Part shown: piece after piece, positions 13,329 to 25,616 of the stretch
How the letters are laid out: the number at the start of each line of letters is the position of its first letter
How positions within the stretch are numbered: the first letter of the stretch is position 1
DNA from: Henckelia pumila
Lineage: Eukaryota > Streptophyta > Magnoliopsida > Lamiales > Gesneriaceae
NCBI RefSeq assembly: GCF_033568475.1
Contig: NC_133123.1
Span: 434,001-498,000, forward strand
Reading direction: 5' to 3'
Length of the DNA stretch: 64,000 nucleotides
Made by a program: the position numbers and the translations under genes
The notes under the pieces: model-generated
Told to the model about the DNA's origin: nothing
Database searches by the model: none
What the model saw: the letters and a program-made list of their open reading frames with translations, nothing else

Positions 13329-14847
13329 ATTTTTGAGTACTGGTAGTATCAGATGCATATGGAAAACCAAAAATACTAAGTTACAACTTATAGTGATGGA
13401 ATATTTGATTAAGAATAGAGGTGTTGAGAGTACCATTAGCTGGTGTAATCTTTTTTAACCCTTTTGCTGAAGATCCCAAGTAGCGAAATTGCAAAGGCAA
13501 GAATCAACGAGGCTATAAAAATATATCTATGATTCTAGTGATCAGATTGATACGAAAACTATGTATTATTTTGTGCATATATACCACTTTTACCAAAGGT
13601 CGGAGCATTTTATATCAGCTGAGTTGGCCTAAAAGTGTAAAGAGACAAATAAGAATTAAAATCCTAGCATAATTAAATCAAATTAAATGGGAATGAGCGT
13701 ATTCCCTCTCAACTAATCAGATTCTGAAAACTATTATTCTAATATCATATATCTCATAAATTAAAAATAAATACGCATGCTTTTCGTTGCATGCAAATGG
13801 ATTGCTCGTATAAGATACATAAAATTGGTTATAACAACGTAGAACGATGACCAATATTTATGCAATAATAACATGTTTTACATCATTTGCATGACATATC
13901 TTCCTATTCTAAATAATCTCCAAGAAAAAACCTTAACCAAGTATTATCCAACTCTAATCTAAACCATTAAATCAAGTATACGAAAAACAAACGGTTAGGA
14001 ATCCAAAAATCATTCTATCTTCAAGCATGCTGGAGGAAGCGGCAAACTTGACAAATCGTATCGGGAAACAGTTCCCTTCTTTCATGGATATTCTCGTGCA
14101 TATTCCTGGAATTTTGCCGACTTGGGGGTATATATTCTGTCATCCAGGTCAACTGTTGCAATAAAAGGGAAAAAAAAGCCGCACATGATTTCGATGTTTT
14201 TGATAGTTTTCAGGTAACCAGAAACCAAAACATCAACGTCAAACTAAAGTTATGCTGTTAGATTTAAGGTTGCTTCTTGGACACTAACATATTTGGATGG
14301 TTTAGTTAACTTTTATGGGAGTATATTCTTGAGATTATCCACCCCATTGTTTTTTAAATTGATTTTCTGCTCTATTAGTAGAATGCAAATGGAAAACCAC
14401 CAAATATTTATGTTTTATTTGTTTAAATTAATGTCAGACTCAGCTTAATTATCTTGACTTCATCTGATTATTTTCCAAACTTTTGAAATCAAGTTCGATC
14501 TGAATTCTAATCTTTTACAACTTGAAGATTGAAGTTTTACTACCAAAGAATAATTCTGATTTCTGGGCCAGATACCAAGTTCGACCTGATAAAATCAAAA
14601 CCAAAAAAGCAGATGAATAAAAAGAAAAATTAACTTATGAGAAACCAAAATACAAAAAGAAATGCAGTTTTTTGCCCTTTAACAAGACAAGCATCAAGTA
14701 TAATCTCAATAAATATTCAAGCACAATGAATGACTGACTACATTGACATATATAATGTACAGAAGAATAGAGTGGCAGATCGCCTGATCAAGAAATCTAT
14801 CCTGCTAATGGAGGTACGTGAAGAATCCTAGCTAGCACAATCATACA
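13329..14847. other. Intergenic region between CAD1 and the NPF gene
   Basis: Promoter side of the NPF transporter gene and 3' untranslated side of CAD1. AT-rich, with no coding region, RNA gene or recognisable repeat. Confidence 0.55.
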
Positions 14848-17800
14848 TCAGTAGTTCAACAGCGAGTACTTTACACGTAAAACAATTTTCCCTTTATCAA
14901 CTCCAAGTTTGGCTCCGGTTACCAACCAGTGCCCTGGCATATCTTGGGGCCCTTTCAACATTTCCGTCATATCCACAATTTTTGTCAGTTTTCCAAGCAT
15001 GCTGGAACCATCCCCTTTTTCGTTTGACAATGAAGTAGACGAGCCATCGAGTTTTTGTGCAGAAGATAAATTTGAGGGACTATGATCCCACACAGATCGC
15101 CTTAAAGTACATCCTGGTACTTTGGAAAAGAGGAGTTTAAGGTGAAGCACGCTTTTTGCCCCAAAATCCCACACACCTAGCTGAGCCCCGGTGACGATAT
15201 GAACGCCAGAAAGATCTCCGATGCATGTATCTGTGAACTCTATTGGTGCAGTGCTTACATGCGAGAATTTTTTCCACTTAATTGGTTCAAACCATCTGCT
15301 ATCCTGCTCTTCGGGTCCTTGCCACTTCGGTGCACCTATAGCCATGTGGGCATCCCAATGGGGTTGAAGTATTTTCGGGAGAGACACTAGGTGTTGCAGG
15401 TTTATAGAAAGACGGTTTTGCTTGCTACCATCTAGGCTGAGCTTGAGTCCTGTGACGGGCTTACGTCCTACAGTAACCTGTAACCTCGTAGAATATCCAA
15501 ATTAAACACTGAAATAAATAGTGGAAACTCGACCATGAAATAACATTGTAGCAGTAGACTATGATACCTGATCGGGGCTTATATAAAGTTTAGGACCCAT
15601 TAAACTGAACTGAAGAGATGAACACACGGGTCCCTTCCTTTGTAGGTTGTTCTGCTCAGGAGCCCAAACACGAGGAATTTGGAAATCCAAGAAGTACTGT
15701 AGATCCTCGATAGGCGGCTTATCTGAATAAAATGAAAAATTTTCACAGAGTTGAAGATGTAAGACAAAGAACTCTAAGACACATCATAATATAAACACGT
15801 TCTTTAGCCAAATCATCAATTTCCCAGAATTTTGAGCTGATAATTAGAAGAAAATTCTACATGATTTCCAAATTCCGTTTAGATTGAAACAACAGCATAA
15901 GATAAACTCTTACATTCCAAGTACAAGTCAATAGCTCGAGCTAAGTGTTTTATCCCAGGCACTCCTTCAAGCAAAGACACAATGGGCATAAACGTCATGT
16001 TGATAACATCAGGCGCTCCTTCCACGGTGCTGGCCCACTTGCCATAGCTCTGTTCAAGGTCATCTCCTCCTCTTCTTCTGAAAATGACGGTAACGTCCTG
16101 CATAAATGAGATAAATACCAAAAATCTGTAAAAAAAAAAAATTGATACGTAAATTACCTAAAAGTAATCAAGAGGAAAAAGTATGTTTGATCAGCACATA
16201 GTCAGCAATATGGTACAAACTCAAAGAATGCTGCTCCACATACCTTGTCCTTGTATTTTAAGGCACCAGAACTCGCATAACCCTTTGAATCTGAGAACCT
16301 ATGCTCTCCAATGTCTTTCACGTATGTTTCAATATCTGACATTGATAATGGTGATGACTGGTGCTGTCTGATGTAGACGACATCCCTTCCTCCAATTGTC
16401 GCGGAGGTAACGATATGGGTGCCATAGTTTTCAATAAAGCTGACAGAATATTTTATATAAGAAAATCGACGAGCGTGTATATTTCATTCTCATGTTGTGG
16501 GAGTAACCAAAAATTATAACTTCAGATACACTTCATAAACCAAATAAACTTGGAAAGTTCATGCAATATCCAAAAAAAGGGTGATATATCAGTGAAATTC
16601 ACATGCTAAGTCTTAAGACTTTCATAGATGCTACCTTGCCAAGGATGCAGGGTCCCAAGAATATGGGACAGCACTTTTGACTTCTTCGAGCAAAATTAAA
16701 TTTGGATTTGTTAGTTTGACTGTGTATAAGGGGATAATGAATCCGACCATTGCAAGGGATTGCGTAGCTGCCGCATCAAGCTGCCAAGAGCCAGTGAAAT
16801 TAAACATCGCATTGAAGCTTCCCAGCGGTACATCACCGGGTATATCTGATTTTTCATTGAAATACTTAGCCATCTGCAAATGCAAGTACCGGATAAATAT
16901 AAGATGAATAGCTAGGAGAGGAGATTTAATTTTTAAAGCATACAAAGAAAAATAAATCATCCGTAGCAAATGCTCATTTCAGACTAAAGATGGGCATTGA
17001 TATTTTCAAGTCCATAGGTCCTATAATAAAGGTTTAAGGGCACGGTCACATCAGGAAATAAAACATGTTGAAGACTCAACCAAGGGAAATGCTCATTCTA
17101 TGTAGCATGTGATAATTATTTACGCATTTAGAGCCATGGCATCATGATTTAATGAAGATGAATGAAGAAGGAATATTTCGAGATTTATCACAATTTTACC
17201 TTAGTCCATGATCAAATGTGAAACAAAACATAATCTCAAACAAATGGAGCAACACAAAAATGGGTAAAATTGTGGGGCATGTGATCAAGCAATTTGCCTA
17301 GTGCCATTTAACTGTGATGATGCAACTAAACTCCCCAATAAACACCACATTCTAGAAATAGGCAAGCACAATTTGCATGTTGCGGCAGCAAAAGGTATTC
17401 TCGAATTTCATCTCTGACACCACTTCTTTCAATCATTTTAAATCTCCATAAAGGAGGTCATGCGCCAAACTCTGATGGAAGCATTTTTTCCCAACCCCTT
17501 TTTTCGGGGCATACCTATAAATCATTCATTCTATGGATCAGGTCTAGAACAAGAAGTAGTTTCCAATAGTGCTTATTAGAAAAGCTATGTTTTTTAAGCC
17601 TGCATATTTAGCATTGGTCACGCCTTTAAAAGTCAACCCTCACATCTGGAAACTTCAGTGACCTATCAACATTGGTCACATTCAACTCAATTCAATCCAT
17701 AATATGAGCATTGATTACATTGCAGGCCCTTAAACAAAGATAACACTTTTCCAGGTAGCCCCCTCTGCTACGTTGATTCATTGAGGAGCACCAATATTAA

Positions 17801-18456
17801 GCTATATAAACCAAACCAAACCAAACCAAAAAATAATAAGTCTATCGAGTGAAAAACCAGCAAGCTTATAAATAGCCCGCTTAAAATGGAACAGAGAAAG
17901 AAGACAATGTTTCCATCCAACATATAACCCGGACGATCCGTTGTCATGAAATGAATCGTAATTTACAAAAAACGTACTTAATTCTGACAAAGACAATTCA
18001 TTATCAGCATTTTCAGTTCGAGTGTTCATTAAAAAGCTAAAATCTTGCACAGTCCCACTCAAGATTCAATAACCAACCAAGAACGAATCATCATCATAAC
18101 CTCAACAATACAAAAGATCTCAATCGAACAGAATTTAGTCGTCCGGGCTAGAAACAAACCTCGTGGAAGGTCAAAACATGGGTCTTTTCATGAGAGCTCT
18201 GGCCTTTGGAACACCCAATGTCAACAGAAACATCTCGGATTGAATGAGATTCAGAAATTTCAAGATCCTCGGTGTTTTCTTCATCGATATGCACTAACGT
18301 AGAGCCAGGGGCTCCTTTACAATAAAGCAACCTAATGTCAGAGGTGACGTCAAAACCCCGTCCCAGAGCTTGGATTGAGTTGCAGAGAGTGGTGATCAGT
18401 GAATTTTCCGGAACAGCGGGGCTTGTGCTGCTGATGCTCTCCTTCGGGAAATCCAT
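14848..18456 (-). CDS. CAD1: CAD1, MACPF-domain immunity regulator
   Basis: A plant MACPF (membrane-attack-complex/perforin) protein orthologous to Arabidopsis CONSTITUTIVELY ACTIVATED CELL DEATH 1, a negative regulator of salicylate-dependent programmed cell death. Six exons: 18160-18456, 16635-16873, 16244-16439, 15914-16097, 15568-15722, 14848-15477. Phases close to 566 residues, against about 561 in Arabidopsis. ATG 18456 is chosen because the upstream extension starts only with TTG. The N-terminal part has IQALGRGFDVTSDIRLLYC. The MACPF signature ENYGTHIVTS follows near residue 180, then IGGRDVVYIRQHQSSPL. The second half has VSLPKILQPHWDAH and ends KGKIVLRVKYSLLNY, nearly identical in memory to Arabidopsis CAD1. 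There is no signal peptide. It looks intact. Intron 1 is about 1.3 kb. Confidence 0.96.
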
Positions 18457-19630
18457 GGAAGAGCAGAGATTCAAGAAAGTTTCATTCAGTTGATTAGAGA
18501 AGAAAAAGAATGAAGCTTGGGGGGAATTTTCTGCGTTATTTTCTTGGGAGGCTCGTTGGGACTTTGTCAAAGATTGGACTTTGAACTCTACAATGTTGTT
18601 TTTGTTGGATCAGATTCGGTGGTTGTCTATTCAACTCAAATTTAATCAAAGGGAGGAGAGGCTTTTTGACTGTATGTATAATAATGGCAAGAAACGCGTT
18701 GTCTTTGTGTGTGGATTATTTTGATTCTGACCCATCTTTTCTTCTTCTTCTCTTCCATCTTTGAATTCAACATTCTTGGCCTATTTTGCTCATCAAGCTT
18801 TTATTACATCTCCCACTCATCACAAGAACTCAAAACAGTACCTTGGCCCCAATATGTTTGCCTTTGCAATTAAAATGTAGAATAATCTAACATTTATTTT
18901 CCACATTTTACATTTCAAAAGATAAAGTCATTGGAAGCAAATTGCTACCAATATGCAATTGCTGTTATTTACTTGAAGTTAACCTCATTGAAATAAAATC
19001 ACAATATAGTTTTTAGCGGAATATGTATTTTTTACAATTGGATTTGAATCTACCCTAAAGTCTACTGTGCTTTGGTACCAGATATACGTCATAATAGCAT
19101 TTTAAGTACGTTCAATATTCATCTCTCTTGTTTCAACCACAGGGCCACTTAAATTATTTTCTATCACTACGTACGTGATTGGGCTTTCCAAGCATATATA
19201 TATTGAGCTGTAGTTAAGAGAGAGATAATTGGGCTATTCTTCACAAAGAAGAAATTGGACCTTACATTGTTTTCCCTGCTGAATTTTTTTAGTCGGCCTG
19301 TATGGTAGATCCATATGCTAATGTAGTTGCTCCAAACTATCGCTGGGCCTAAGCTCCTTCAAAGCCCCTGAAATGGGCCTCCCCAACACAATCAAATGCT
19401 TTTAATTTTAATTAAATAAAAAAGGACAAGAAAATACAGTCGTTCGTCGTGGTTTTGGCATAACAATTGATTAATTAATAAAACTGCACTTACTTTTTTT
19501 AAAAAAAATTAAATGAAGGGTGGGGTCTTGTTATAAAGTGAGATTGTATGAATATTGTTTATTTATTGAGAGAGGTTTATGTCACTGTATGGCAAGAAAA
19601 TCGTATTTTTATTTATTTGATAAATATATT
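18457..19630. other. CAD1 promoter region and left flank of the Tat element
   Basis: The 5' untranslated region and promoter of CAD1, then AT-rich DNA up to the LTR element insertion. No further gene is seen. Positions 19626-19630 (ATATT) are one copy of the target-site duplication of the element that follows. Confidence 0.6.
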
Positions 19631-20376
19631 TGATACTCCGATGAGGAAATCACCTCATCTCAAAGACGACCCTAAGATAAAGATCAATCCTTAGATAGAC
19701 AGGATGGTCCAGGAGGTCGGCTCGGGAGATCCGTCAAGCTCCTCCACCACCATCACCCAGCTCGGGAGCTCGGGAGCTCAGTCAAGCTCCTCCACAACAT
19801 CATCCAGTTCGGCTCGGGAGCTCGGGAGCTCGGGACCTCCTTCAAACTCCTCCACCATCATCTCCATCTTAGGTTGGGAGCTCTGGAATTCATCTCAGCC
19901 CCGATGTCAGTAGGGAATTAGCTCGGTAGAGGGGTTGGACAACCTTGATGAGCTAGCTAAGATGTTAGGATCAGTGCTCGGGTTGAGTTCAGGGGTTCAG
20001 CAATAGATCACTCATCCCTTTTTCATATGACCTCAGACAAGATTCGGGCGAGATCTCAGCCTAAATATTCGGGATTGTGATCCCGGGATTCGCGGATTCT
20101 TGATAAGGAAGGTAGGCGTTAAATCCGGAGCTCTCTCCTATAAATACCAGGTTCATTTTCATTATTTGCATCCTAATTCTTCACTCGTGGGCACACACCA
20201 CTCTCTATATTTTCGCTATCCTAACATCTGACTTGAGCGTCGGAGGGGATACGCCGGAACACCTTCCGGCCTCCCTTAACATTCTTGTTAGTGGTTTCAG
20301 GTCAGCAGCAGTTCATCTCTTATTTGGAGGAGTTTCTTCAGCTCGTCCAAGGAGATCACTTTATTGAGGTATATCA
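19631..20376 (+). repeat. 5' LTR of the Tat element
   Basis: 746 bp, starting TGATAC and ending TATATCA, matching 30278-31020 almost throughout. A TATAAATA box lies at 20139-20146, so transcription probably starts about 30 bases later. It is rich in the word GAGCTC/AGCTCGG. Confidence 0.95.
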
Positions 20377-20377
20377 A

Positions 20378-20396
20378 TTGGCGCCGTCTGTGGGAA
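20378..20396 (+). other. Primer binding site of the Tat element
   Basis: TTGGCGCCGTCTGTGGGAA begins two bases after the 5' LTR. The first nine bases from TGG (TGGCGCCGT) match the complement of a plant tRNA-Asp 3' end; the rest match less well, so the tRNA is inferred. Confidence 0.65.
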
Positions 20397-20416
20397 CATC
20401 GAGCTAAGACGTAGAT

Positions 20417-21445
20417 ATGGCAGGAAGAGGAAGAGGAAGGGGAAGAGGAAATGTGGCGGATATGACTGTAGATCAGCTCAGTTCATCACTCAAACGGTGC
20501 AAGCGGCCATGGGTCACAATCCACCACCTCCTCCCGTGGGTCCCAAACCCAATGGATGCGGTGTGGGAAGAGATTAGGAGACTAGGTCGGCAAGTAGGAG
20601 GTCGGCCTGGGCCTATACAAAGGGAAAGTCCTTTTGCTCGGGCTATTCTAGATGAGGAACTCCCTGCAAATTTTAAGCAGCCTACTTTAGGGGAGTATGA
20701 CGGGAGCTCAGATCCGGAGGAACACTTGGGGAGATTTGAAAATGCAGCCTTGTTGCATAGATATTCAGATGCAATTAAATGTCGGGTCTTCCTCACTACT
20801 TTGGTAAGGTCAGCCCAGCAATGGTTCAACCTTTTACAGCCTGGTAGTATTCAGAGTTTCAATGACTTCAGCTCAGCTTTTCTACACCAGTATGCGAGTA
20901 GCAAGAAATATTTGAAGACTTCTCTCAGTTTGTTCAATATGAAGCAATCTGAGGTGGAATCGTTGCGGGAGTATGTTAAGCGCTTCAACACAGCAGCTCT
21001 GGAAGTACCTGCTGCCACGGCGGACACCTTGGTCAACTCTTTCACTCAAGGGTTGAGAGAAGGGGAGTTTTTCAGATCCTTAGTCAAGAAGCCTCCTTTG
21101 ACTTATGATGAGCTCCTTAGTAGAGCTGAGAAGTACGTGAATTTGGAGGATGCACAGAGGCAGAGGAGACAGGAAGGAACGTTTGGAAGTAAGCCTAGTG
21201 CCAAGGGGGGAGCAAAGGCCGAGGGGAAGACAGAAGGAGGAAGGAAGAGGGTGGCAGAAGAGATGAACAGGGCCAAAGGACCCTACCCCTATGTACCCCT
21301 ATCGGTGAGCCTGGAGAAGGCAATGCAAGTATGTGAGGATAGGCGAGCACTTGTGAGGCCCCGCAATGCTGAGAAAGGCCCGCGGTTACCGCCATCTGAC
21401 AAGTTTTGCGATTTTCATCAGGAAGTATGGGCATATCACCAATGA
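20417..21445 (+). CDS. Tat element gag
   Basis: A gag capsid-type protein of the fossil Tat element (retrotransposon gag family). It starts with a Gly-Arg-rich basic segment (MAGRGRGRGRG). The capsid core lies at about residues 85-240, with EYDGSSDPEEHLGRFE, AQQWFNLL and SLREYVKRF. A basic stretch and a possible nucleocapsid zinc-binding stretch come near the end. The coding signal continues beyond this segment toward the protease region. The copy is broken. Confidence 0.85.
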   Translation: MAGRGRGRGRGNVADMTVDQLSSSLKRCKRPWVTIHHLLPWVPNPMDAVWEEIRRLGRQVGGRPGPIQRESPFARAILDEELPANFKQPTLGEYDGSSDPEEHLGRFENAALLHRYSDAIKCRVFLTTLVRSAQQWFNLLQPGSIQSFNDFSSAFLHQYASSKKYLKTSLSLFNMKQSEVESLREYVKRFNTAALEVPAATADTLVNSFTQGLREGEFFRSLVKKPPLTYDELLSRAEKYVNLEDAQRQRRQEGTFGSKPSAKGGAKAEGKTEGGRKRVAEEMNRAKGPYPYVPLSVSLEKAMQVCEDRRALVRPRNAEKGPRLPPSDKFCDFHQEVWAYHQ

Positions 21446-21779
21446 TTGTCAGAGGCTAGGTGAGGAGGTTCAAAGGATCATGTATGATGACCCTCGAATC
21501 AGAGCTGAGCTGACTCGAAGAGCAAATCCTCCTCGCCAAGGCCGAGCTCCCCAATGGAGGAATCAAAGGAATGAAGATAGAGAGAATCAAAGTGATCATC
21601 AGGGAAGAGCTCCTCCAAACGGTCGAGGAGATAGGGTGCAGCAGATTGCAAATCATCCCGATCGGGGTTATCCATATGATCTCCGGGGGTAGTACGGATG
21701 GAGATTCGGGAAGGGCTCGCAAAGCTCACGGGCGTAGGTTGGAAAATTTTGAGGTAAGTTCGCAACTCAGCTGTCCCAC

Positions 21780-22566
21780 TGACCCGAACATCAGTTTCGG
21801 AAGGGAAGATTTAAAGGATGTGGTGCTACCTCATAATGATCCCCTACTGGTCACCTTGACCATAGCCAATTATGACGTGGCTCGTATCTTTGTGGATACT
21901 GGGAGCTCAGTAAACATTATCTTTAAAGAAACTCTGGACCAAATGAAATTGGAAGGATTTGAATTGGATCCAATCACCACAGAGTTGTATGGGTTCACGG
22001 GTCATGCTCTGCAACCATTGGGATAGATAGTGCTCCCCTTGTCCCTTGGGAGTGGAGAGCAGAGAGTAACCAAAATGGCTTGCTTCACCGTGGTGGAGGC
22101 ACCATCCTCTTTCAATGGAATATTGGGGCGCCCTGCCCTGAGTGATTTCCGAGCCGTGGCATCTACCTATCATCAGAAGTTGAAGTTCCCAAGTGGAAGA
22201 GAAGTGGGGGTTGTTCGGGGTGATCAAAAAGCAACTCGGTTATGCTATGTGAATGAGGTAAGGATTGATTCAAAGAAGAATAAGAGGGAGGTAGGAATGG
22301 TTTCAATAGGTCGAACATTGAAGGCACACGGACAGAAGGTGCTTCTGATGTCCGAAGAAGGTCATGAGAAGGTGGAATTAATCCCGGGAGCTCAGATTGT
22401 CAAATTAGCTGCTGATCTGAGCCCATCAGTGAAGCAAAATTTGGTTGGTTGCTTAAGGAAGAACAAAGATGTTTTTGCTTGGTCTGTATCGGAGCTCACA
22501 GGGGTCAGTGCAGAAATTATGGTTCATCGATTAAATATTCTTGCGGGAGTAAGACCGATAAAATAG
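21780..22566 (+). other. Tat element protease region
   Basis: Retroviral-type aspartic protease region of the fossil element. The active-site triad DTG is seen in VDTGSSVNIIF near 21,890-21,925. The following segment links to RT. It is broken in this copy. Confidence 0.75.
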
Positions 22567-22650
22567 AAGAAGAGACACTTTGGTCCAGACAAGGATAAGG
22601 TCATTAAAAAAGAGGTAGAGGAACTTCTTAAGGCAGGACACATTAGGGAA

Positions 22651-25518
22651 GTGCAATTCCCTACCTGGTTATCCAATGTGGTCCTCGTCCCTAAGAGTTC
22701 AGGCAAGTGGAGGATGTGTGTTGATTTCAGGGACCTAAATAAGGCATGCCCAAAGGATTGCTATCCCCTGCCTCGAATTGATCAATTGGTTGATTCAACG
22801 GCAGGTCATCAGTACTTGTGCTTCATGGATGCATATCAAGGGTATCATCAAATTCCTCTGGTGGTGGAAGATCAGGACAAAGTAAGTTTCACCACCTCCC
22901 ATGGAACTTTTTGTTACAAAGTGATGCCTTTTGGTTTGAAGAATGCAGGGGCCACTTATCAAAGACTCATGGACAGAGTGTTTGCCTCCCAAATTGGCAG
23001 AAATGTGGAAGTTTATGTAGATGATATTCTGGTAAAGTCTCAGGATGATGTGGGGTTGTTGGCCGACCTAGAGGAGACTTTCTCGACTTTGAGGGCTTAT
23101 CAGGTGAAGCTTAATCCAGAGAAGTGTGTGTTCGGAGTCAGGGGAGGTAAGTTTTTGGGGTATATGGTTACTGAGAGGGGCATAGAGGCCAATTCTGAGA
23201 AGGTGCAGGCTATTCGATCCATGTCTGCTCCCCGTAACTTGCAAGAAGTTCAAAGGTTGGCAGGAAAGATTGCAGCCTTGTCTCGATTTATATCAAGATC
23301 AGCCCATAGAAGTTTACCTTTCTTCAAGGTGCTTCGCAAAGCCAAGAAGTTTGAATGGGATGATGAATGCGGGAAGGCATTTGATGGCTTAAAAAGTTAC
23401 CTAGCTGAGCTCCCTGTGTTGGCTAAGGCAATTCCTGGTGAACCATTATACATCTACTTATCAGCTTTGGAAGGGGCCGTTAGCTCAGTACTTATTAGGC
23501 AGGAGAGAACAGCTCAACACCCTATCTATTTCTTCTCACATGCCCTTAAGGGTGCAGAACTTCGGTATTCAGAGGTGGAAAAGTTAGCATTAGCCTTGGT
23601 TATGACAGCAAGGAAGCTCAGACCTTACTTTCTATCACATCCTATTGTGGTGCTAACCAACAGCCATATTGGGAGGATATTAACTCGAGTTGATATTTCG
23701 GGAAGGTTGGTAAAGTGGACTACGGAGCTCAGTGAGTATGATATCCAGTATGAACCAAGGACGGCCGTTAAGGCCCAGACGTTAGCTGATTTCCTTGCCA
23801 AAACGAGACATATGGAAGCAGATGATTTGTGGAAAGTATACGTTGACGGCTCTTCTAATAGTGAAGGATGTGGGGTGGGGGTGTTTTTGATCTCCCCTCG
23901 TGGAGATGAGATCAGATTAGCAGTTAGGTTGGATTTTCGAGCCTCTAATAACGAAGCAGAGTATGAGGCTGTGTTGATTGGCCTCCGAGCAGCTAAGCAA
24001 GCTGGGGCAGCTCGGGTGCACCTCTACTCTGATTCACAGTTAGTAGCCCAGCAGGTAAATGGAACGTATGAAGTCAAAAATGAAAAGCTGAAGGAATATA
24101 TGAGGACGATAGAGGAAGCTAAGGGTTTCTTTGATGAGGTGTTGTTTGAACAAATTCCGAGGGAGGACAATGAAAAAGCAGATTATCTCGCCAAGATGGC
24201 TAGCTCACTTCATAGCTGGAAGACCAGGAAAGTTGTTGTGCAAGTGGAATTGACACCCTCTACTGAGCTCGCACCATTAGCTCAGGAAGAGAGTGACTGG
24301 AGAAAGGAGCTCTTGGATTACATAGAGAAGGGGGAGTTACCAAAGGATCCGAAGAAGGCATATCGGTTGAAACAGAGGAGTATCCGCTTTGTGATGATGG
24401 AGGGAGTTCTTTATAAGAGGTCATTTGCCGGACCTCTTCTCAAGTGTATAGGCCCCAAAGAAGCTCATTATGTCCTAAAGGAGATACACGATGGGTGTTG
24501 TGGTAATCATTTAGGGTCTTATTCTCTAGCTCGTAAGGTTCTCTTGGCGGGATATTTTTGGCCCACTATTCTGAAAGATGCCATAACTTTGGTGACTTCT
24601 TGTGATAGTTGTCAAAGACATAGTAGACTTCAACACCAACCAGCAGCGTTAATGAAAGGGATAGTAGCAGCATATCCTTTCGATCAATGGGGAATTGATA
24701 TTGTGGTTCCTTTCCCTCCAGCCCCAGCTCAAAAGAAATTCTTATTGGTTGTCATTGATTACTTCTCTAAATGGGTTGAGGCCGAGGCTTTAGCTCGAAT
24801 TACTGAAGGGGAAGTCTTGAAATTTCTGTGGAAGAATATTGTGTGCAGATTTGGAGTACCACGTAAGCTCATATCTGACAATGGGAGGCAGTTTCAAGGG
24901 GCTCGAGTGCAAGCTTGGTGTAAAGAAATGAAAATTCAGCAACACTTCACATCTGTCCATTATCCTCAGAGTAATGGTCAGGTGGAGGTGACTAATAGGT
25001 CTTTGGTGCAAAGCTTGAAGACGCGTTTAGGCCAAGCCCAGGGAAATTGGGTGGAAGAGCTCCCTAGTGTGTTATGGTCATATCGTACCACACCAAGAAT
25101 TGGAACTGGAGAGACTCCATTTAGTATGGTGTATGGAAATGAGGCCGTCCTGCCAGTAGAAATTGGAGAGAAGTCAGTTCGGATCATTTTCTATGATGAA
25201 GAAAATGGAAAGAGAAGGAGGGAAGACTTAGACTTTTTGGGTGAAAAGAGAGAAGCTGTTGTTATCAGGATGGAGGCATACAAGAACAGGATAGCTCGGT
25301 CCTATAATCGTCGGGTGCGCAGGAAGGATTTCCAGGTAGGAGATTTGGTGCTGAGAAAAGTTCAGGAGGTGGCTGTAGGGAAGCTAGACCCTAAATGGGA
25401 AGGACCATACAAGGTGGTGATGAGGCTCAGTTCTGATGCTTACTACTTGGAGGATTCAAAAGGAAAGATGTTGAAGAGACCTTGGAGCGCTTACAATTTA
25501 CGCAAATATTATTCTTAA
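22651..25518 (+). CDS. Tat element pol: RT, RNase H, second RNase H, integrase
   Basis: A long pol segment (955 residues) of the fossil element. RT motifs are FMDAYQGYHQIPL and YVDDILVKS (near residue 122). A first, degenerate RNase H follows at about residues 265-385. A second RNase H of the archaeal/plant type then has DGSS, NEAEYEA, YSDSQL and NEKADYLA, carrying the acidic residues. The integrase has a zinc-binding His-Cys segment ending CDSCQRH, and a DDE core with DQWGIDIV, ISDNGRQF and NGQVEVTNR. The dual RNase H places the element in the Tat lineage. The N-terminal part of RT precedes this segment. Confidence 0.93.
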   Translation: MQFPTWLSNVVLVPKSSGKWRMCVDFRDLNKACPKDCYPLPRIDQLVDSTAGHQYLCFMDAYQGYHQIPLVVEDQDKVSFTTSHGTFCYKVMPFGLKNAGATYQRLMDRVFASQIGRNVEVYVDDILVKSQDDVGLLADLEETFSTLRAYQVKLNPEKCVFGVRGGKFLGYMVTERGIEANSEKVQAIRSMSAPRNLQEVQRLAGKIAALSRFISRSAHRSLPFFKVLRKAKKFEWDDECGKAFDGLKSYLAELPVLAKAIPGEPLYIYLSALEGAVSSVLIRQERTAQHPIYFFSHALKGAELRYSEVEKLALALVMTARKLRPYFLSHPIVVLTNSHIGRILTRVDISGRLVKWTTELSEYDIQYEPRTAVKAQTLADFLAKTRHMEADDLWKVYVDGSSNSEGCGVGVFLISPRGDEIRLAVRLDFRASNNEAEYEAVLIGLRAAKQAGAARVHLYSDSQLVAQQVNGTYEVKNEKLKEYMRTIEEAKGFFDEVLFEQIPREDNEKADYLAKMASSLHSWKTRKVVVQVELTPSTELAPLAQEESDWRKELLDYIEKGELPKDPKKAYRLKQRSIRFVMMEGVLYKRSFAGPLLKCIGPKEAHYVLKEIHDGCCGNHLGSYSLARKVLLAGYFWPTILKDAITLVTSCDSCQRHSRLQHQPAALMKGIVAAYPFDQWGIDIVVPFPPAPAQKKFLLVVIDYFSKWVEAEALARITEGEVLKFLWKNIVCRFGVPRKLISDNGRQFQGARVQAWCKEMKIQQHFTSVHYPQSNGQVEVTNRSLVQSLKTRLGQAQGNWVEELPSVLWSYRTTPRIGTGETPFSMVYGNEAVLPVEIGEKSVRIIFYDEENGKRRREDLDFLGEKREAVVIRMEAYKNRIARSYNRRVRRKDFQVGDLVLRKVQEVAVGKLDPKWEGPYKVVMRLSSDAYYLEDSKGKMLKRPWSAYNLRKYYS

Positions 25519-25616
25519 ATGTTGCAAGTTCAATTTTCCTTTAAGTTGTAATTTGTACAAGCTACTTTCTACGTTTATCTATAAGCAGTTATTTTTTCAG
25601 AAATATTGATGTAAAT

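Noticed and set aside
18457-18570. An N-terminal extension of CAD1 starting at 18570.
   Set aside because: The codon there is TTG, and ATG 18456 gives the N-terminus expected from Arabidopsis CAD1.
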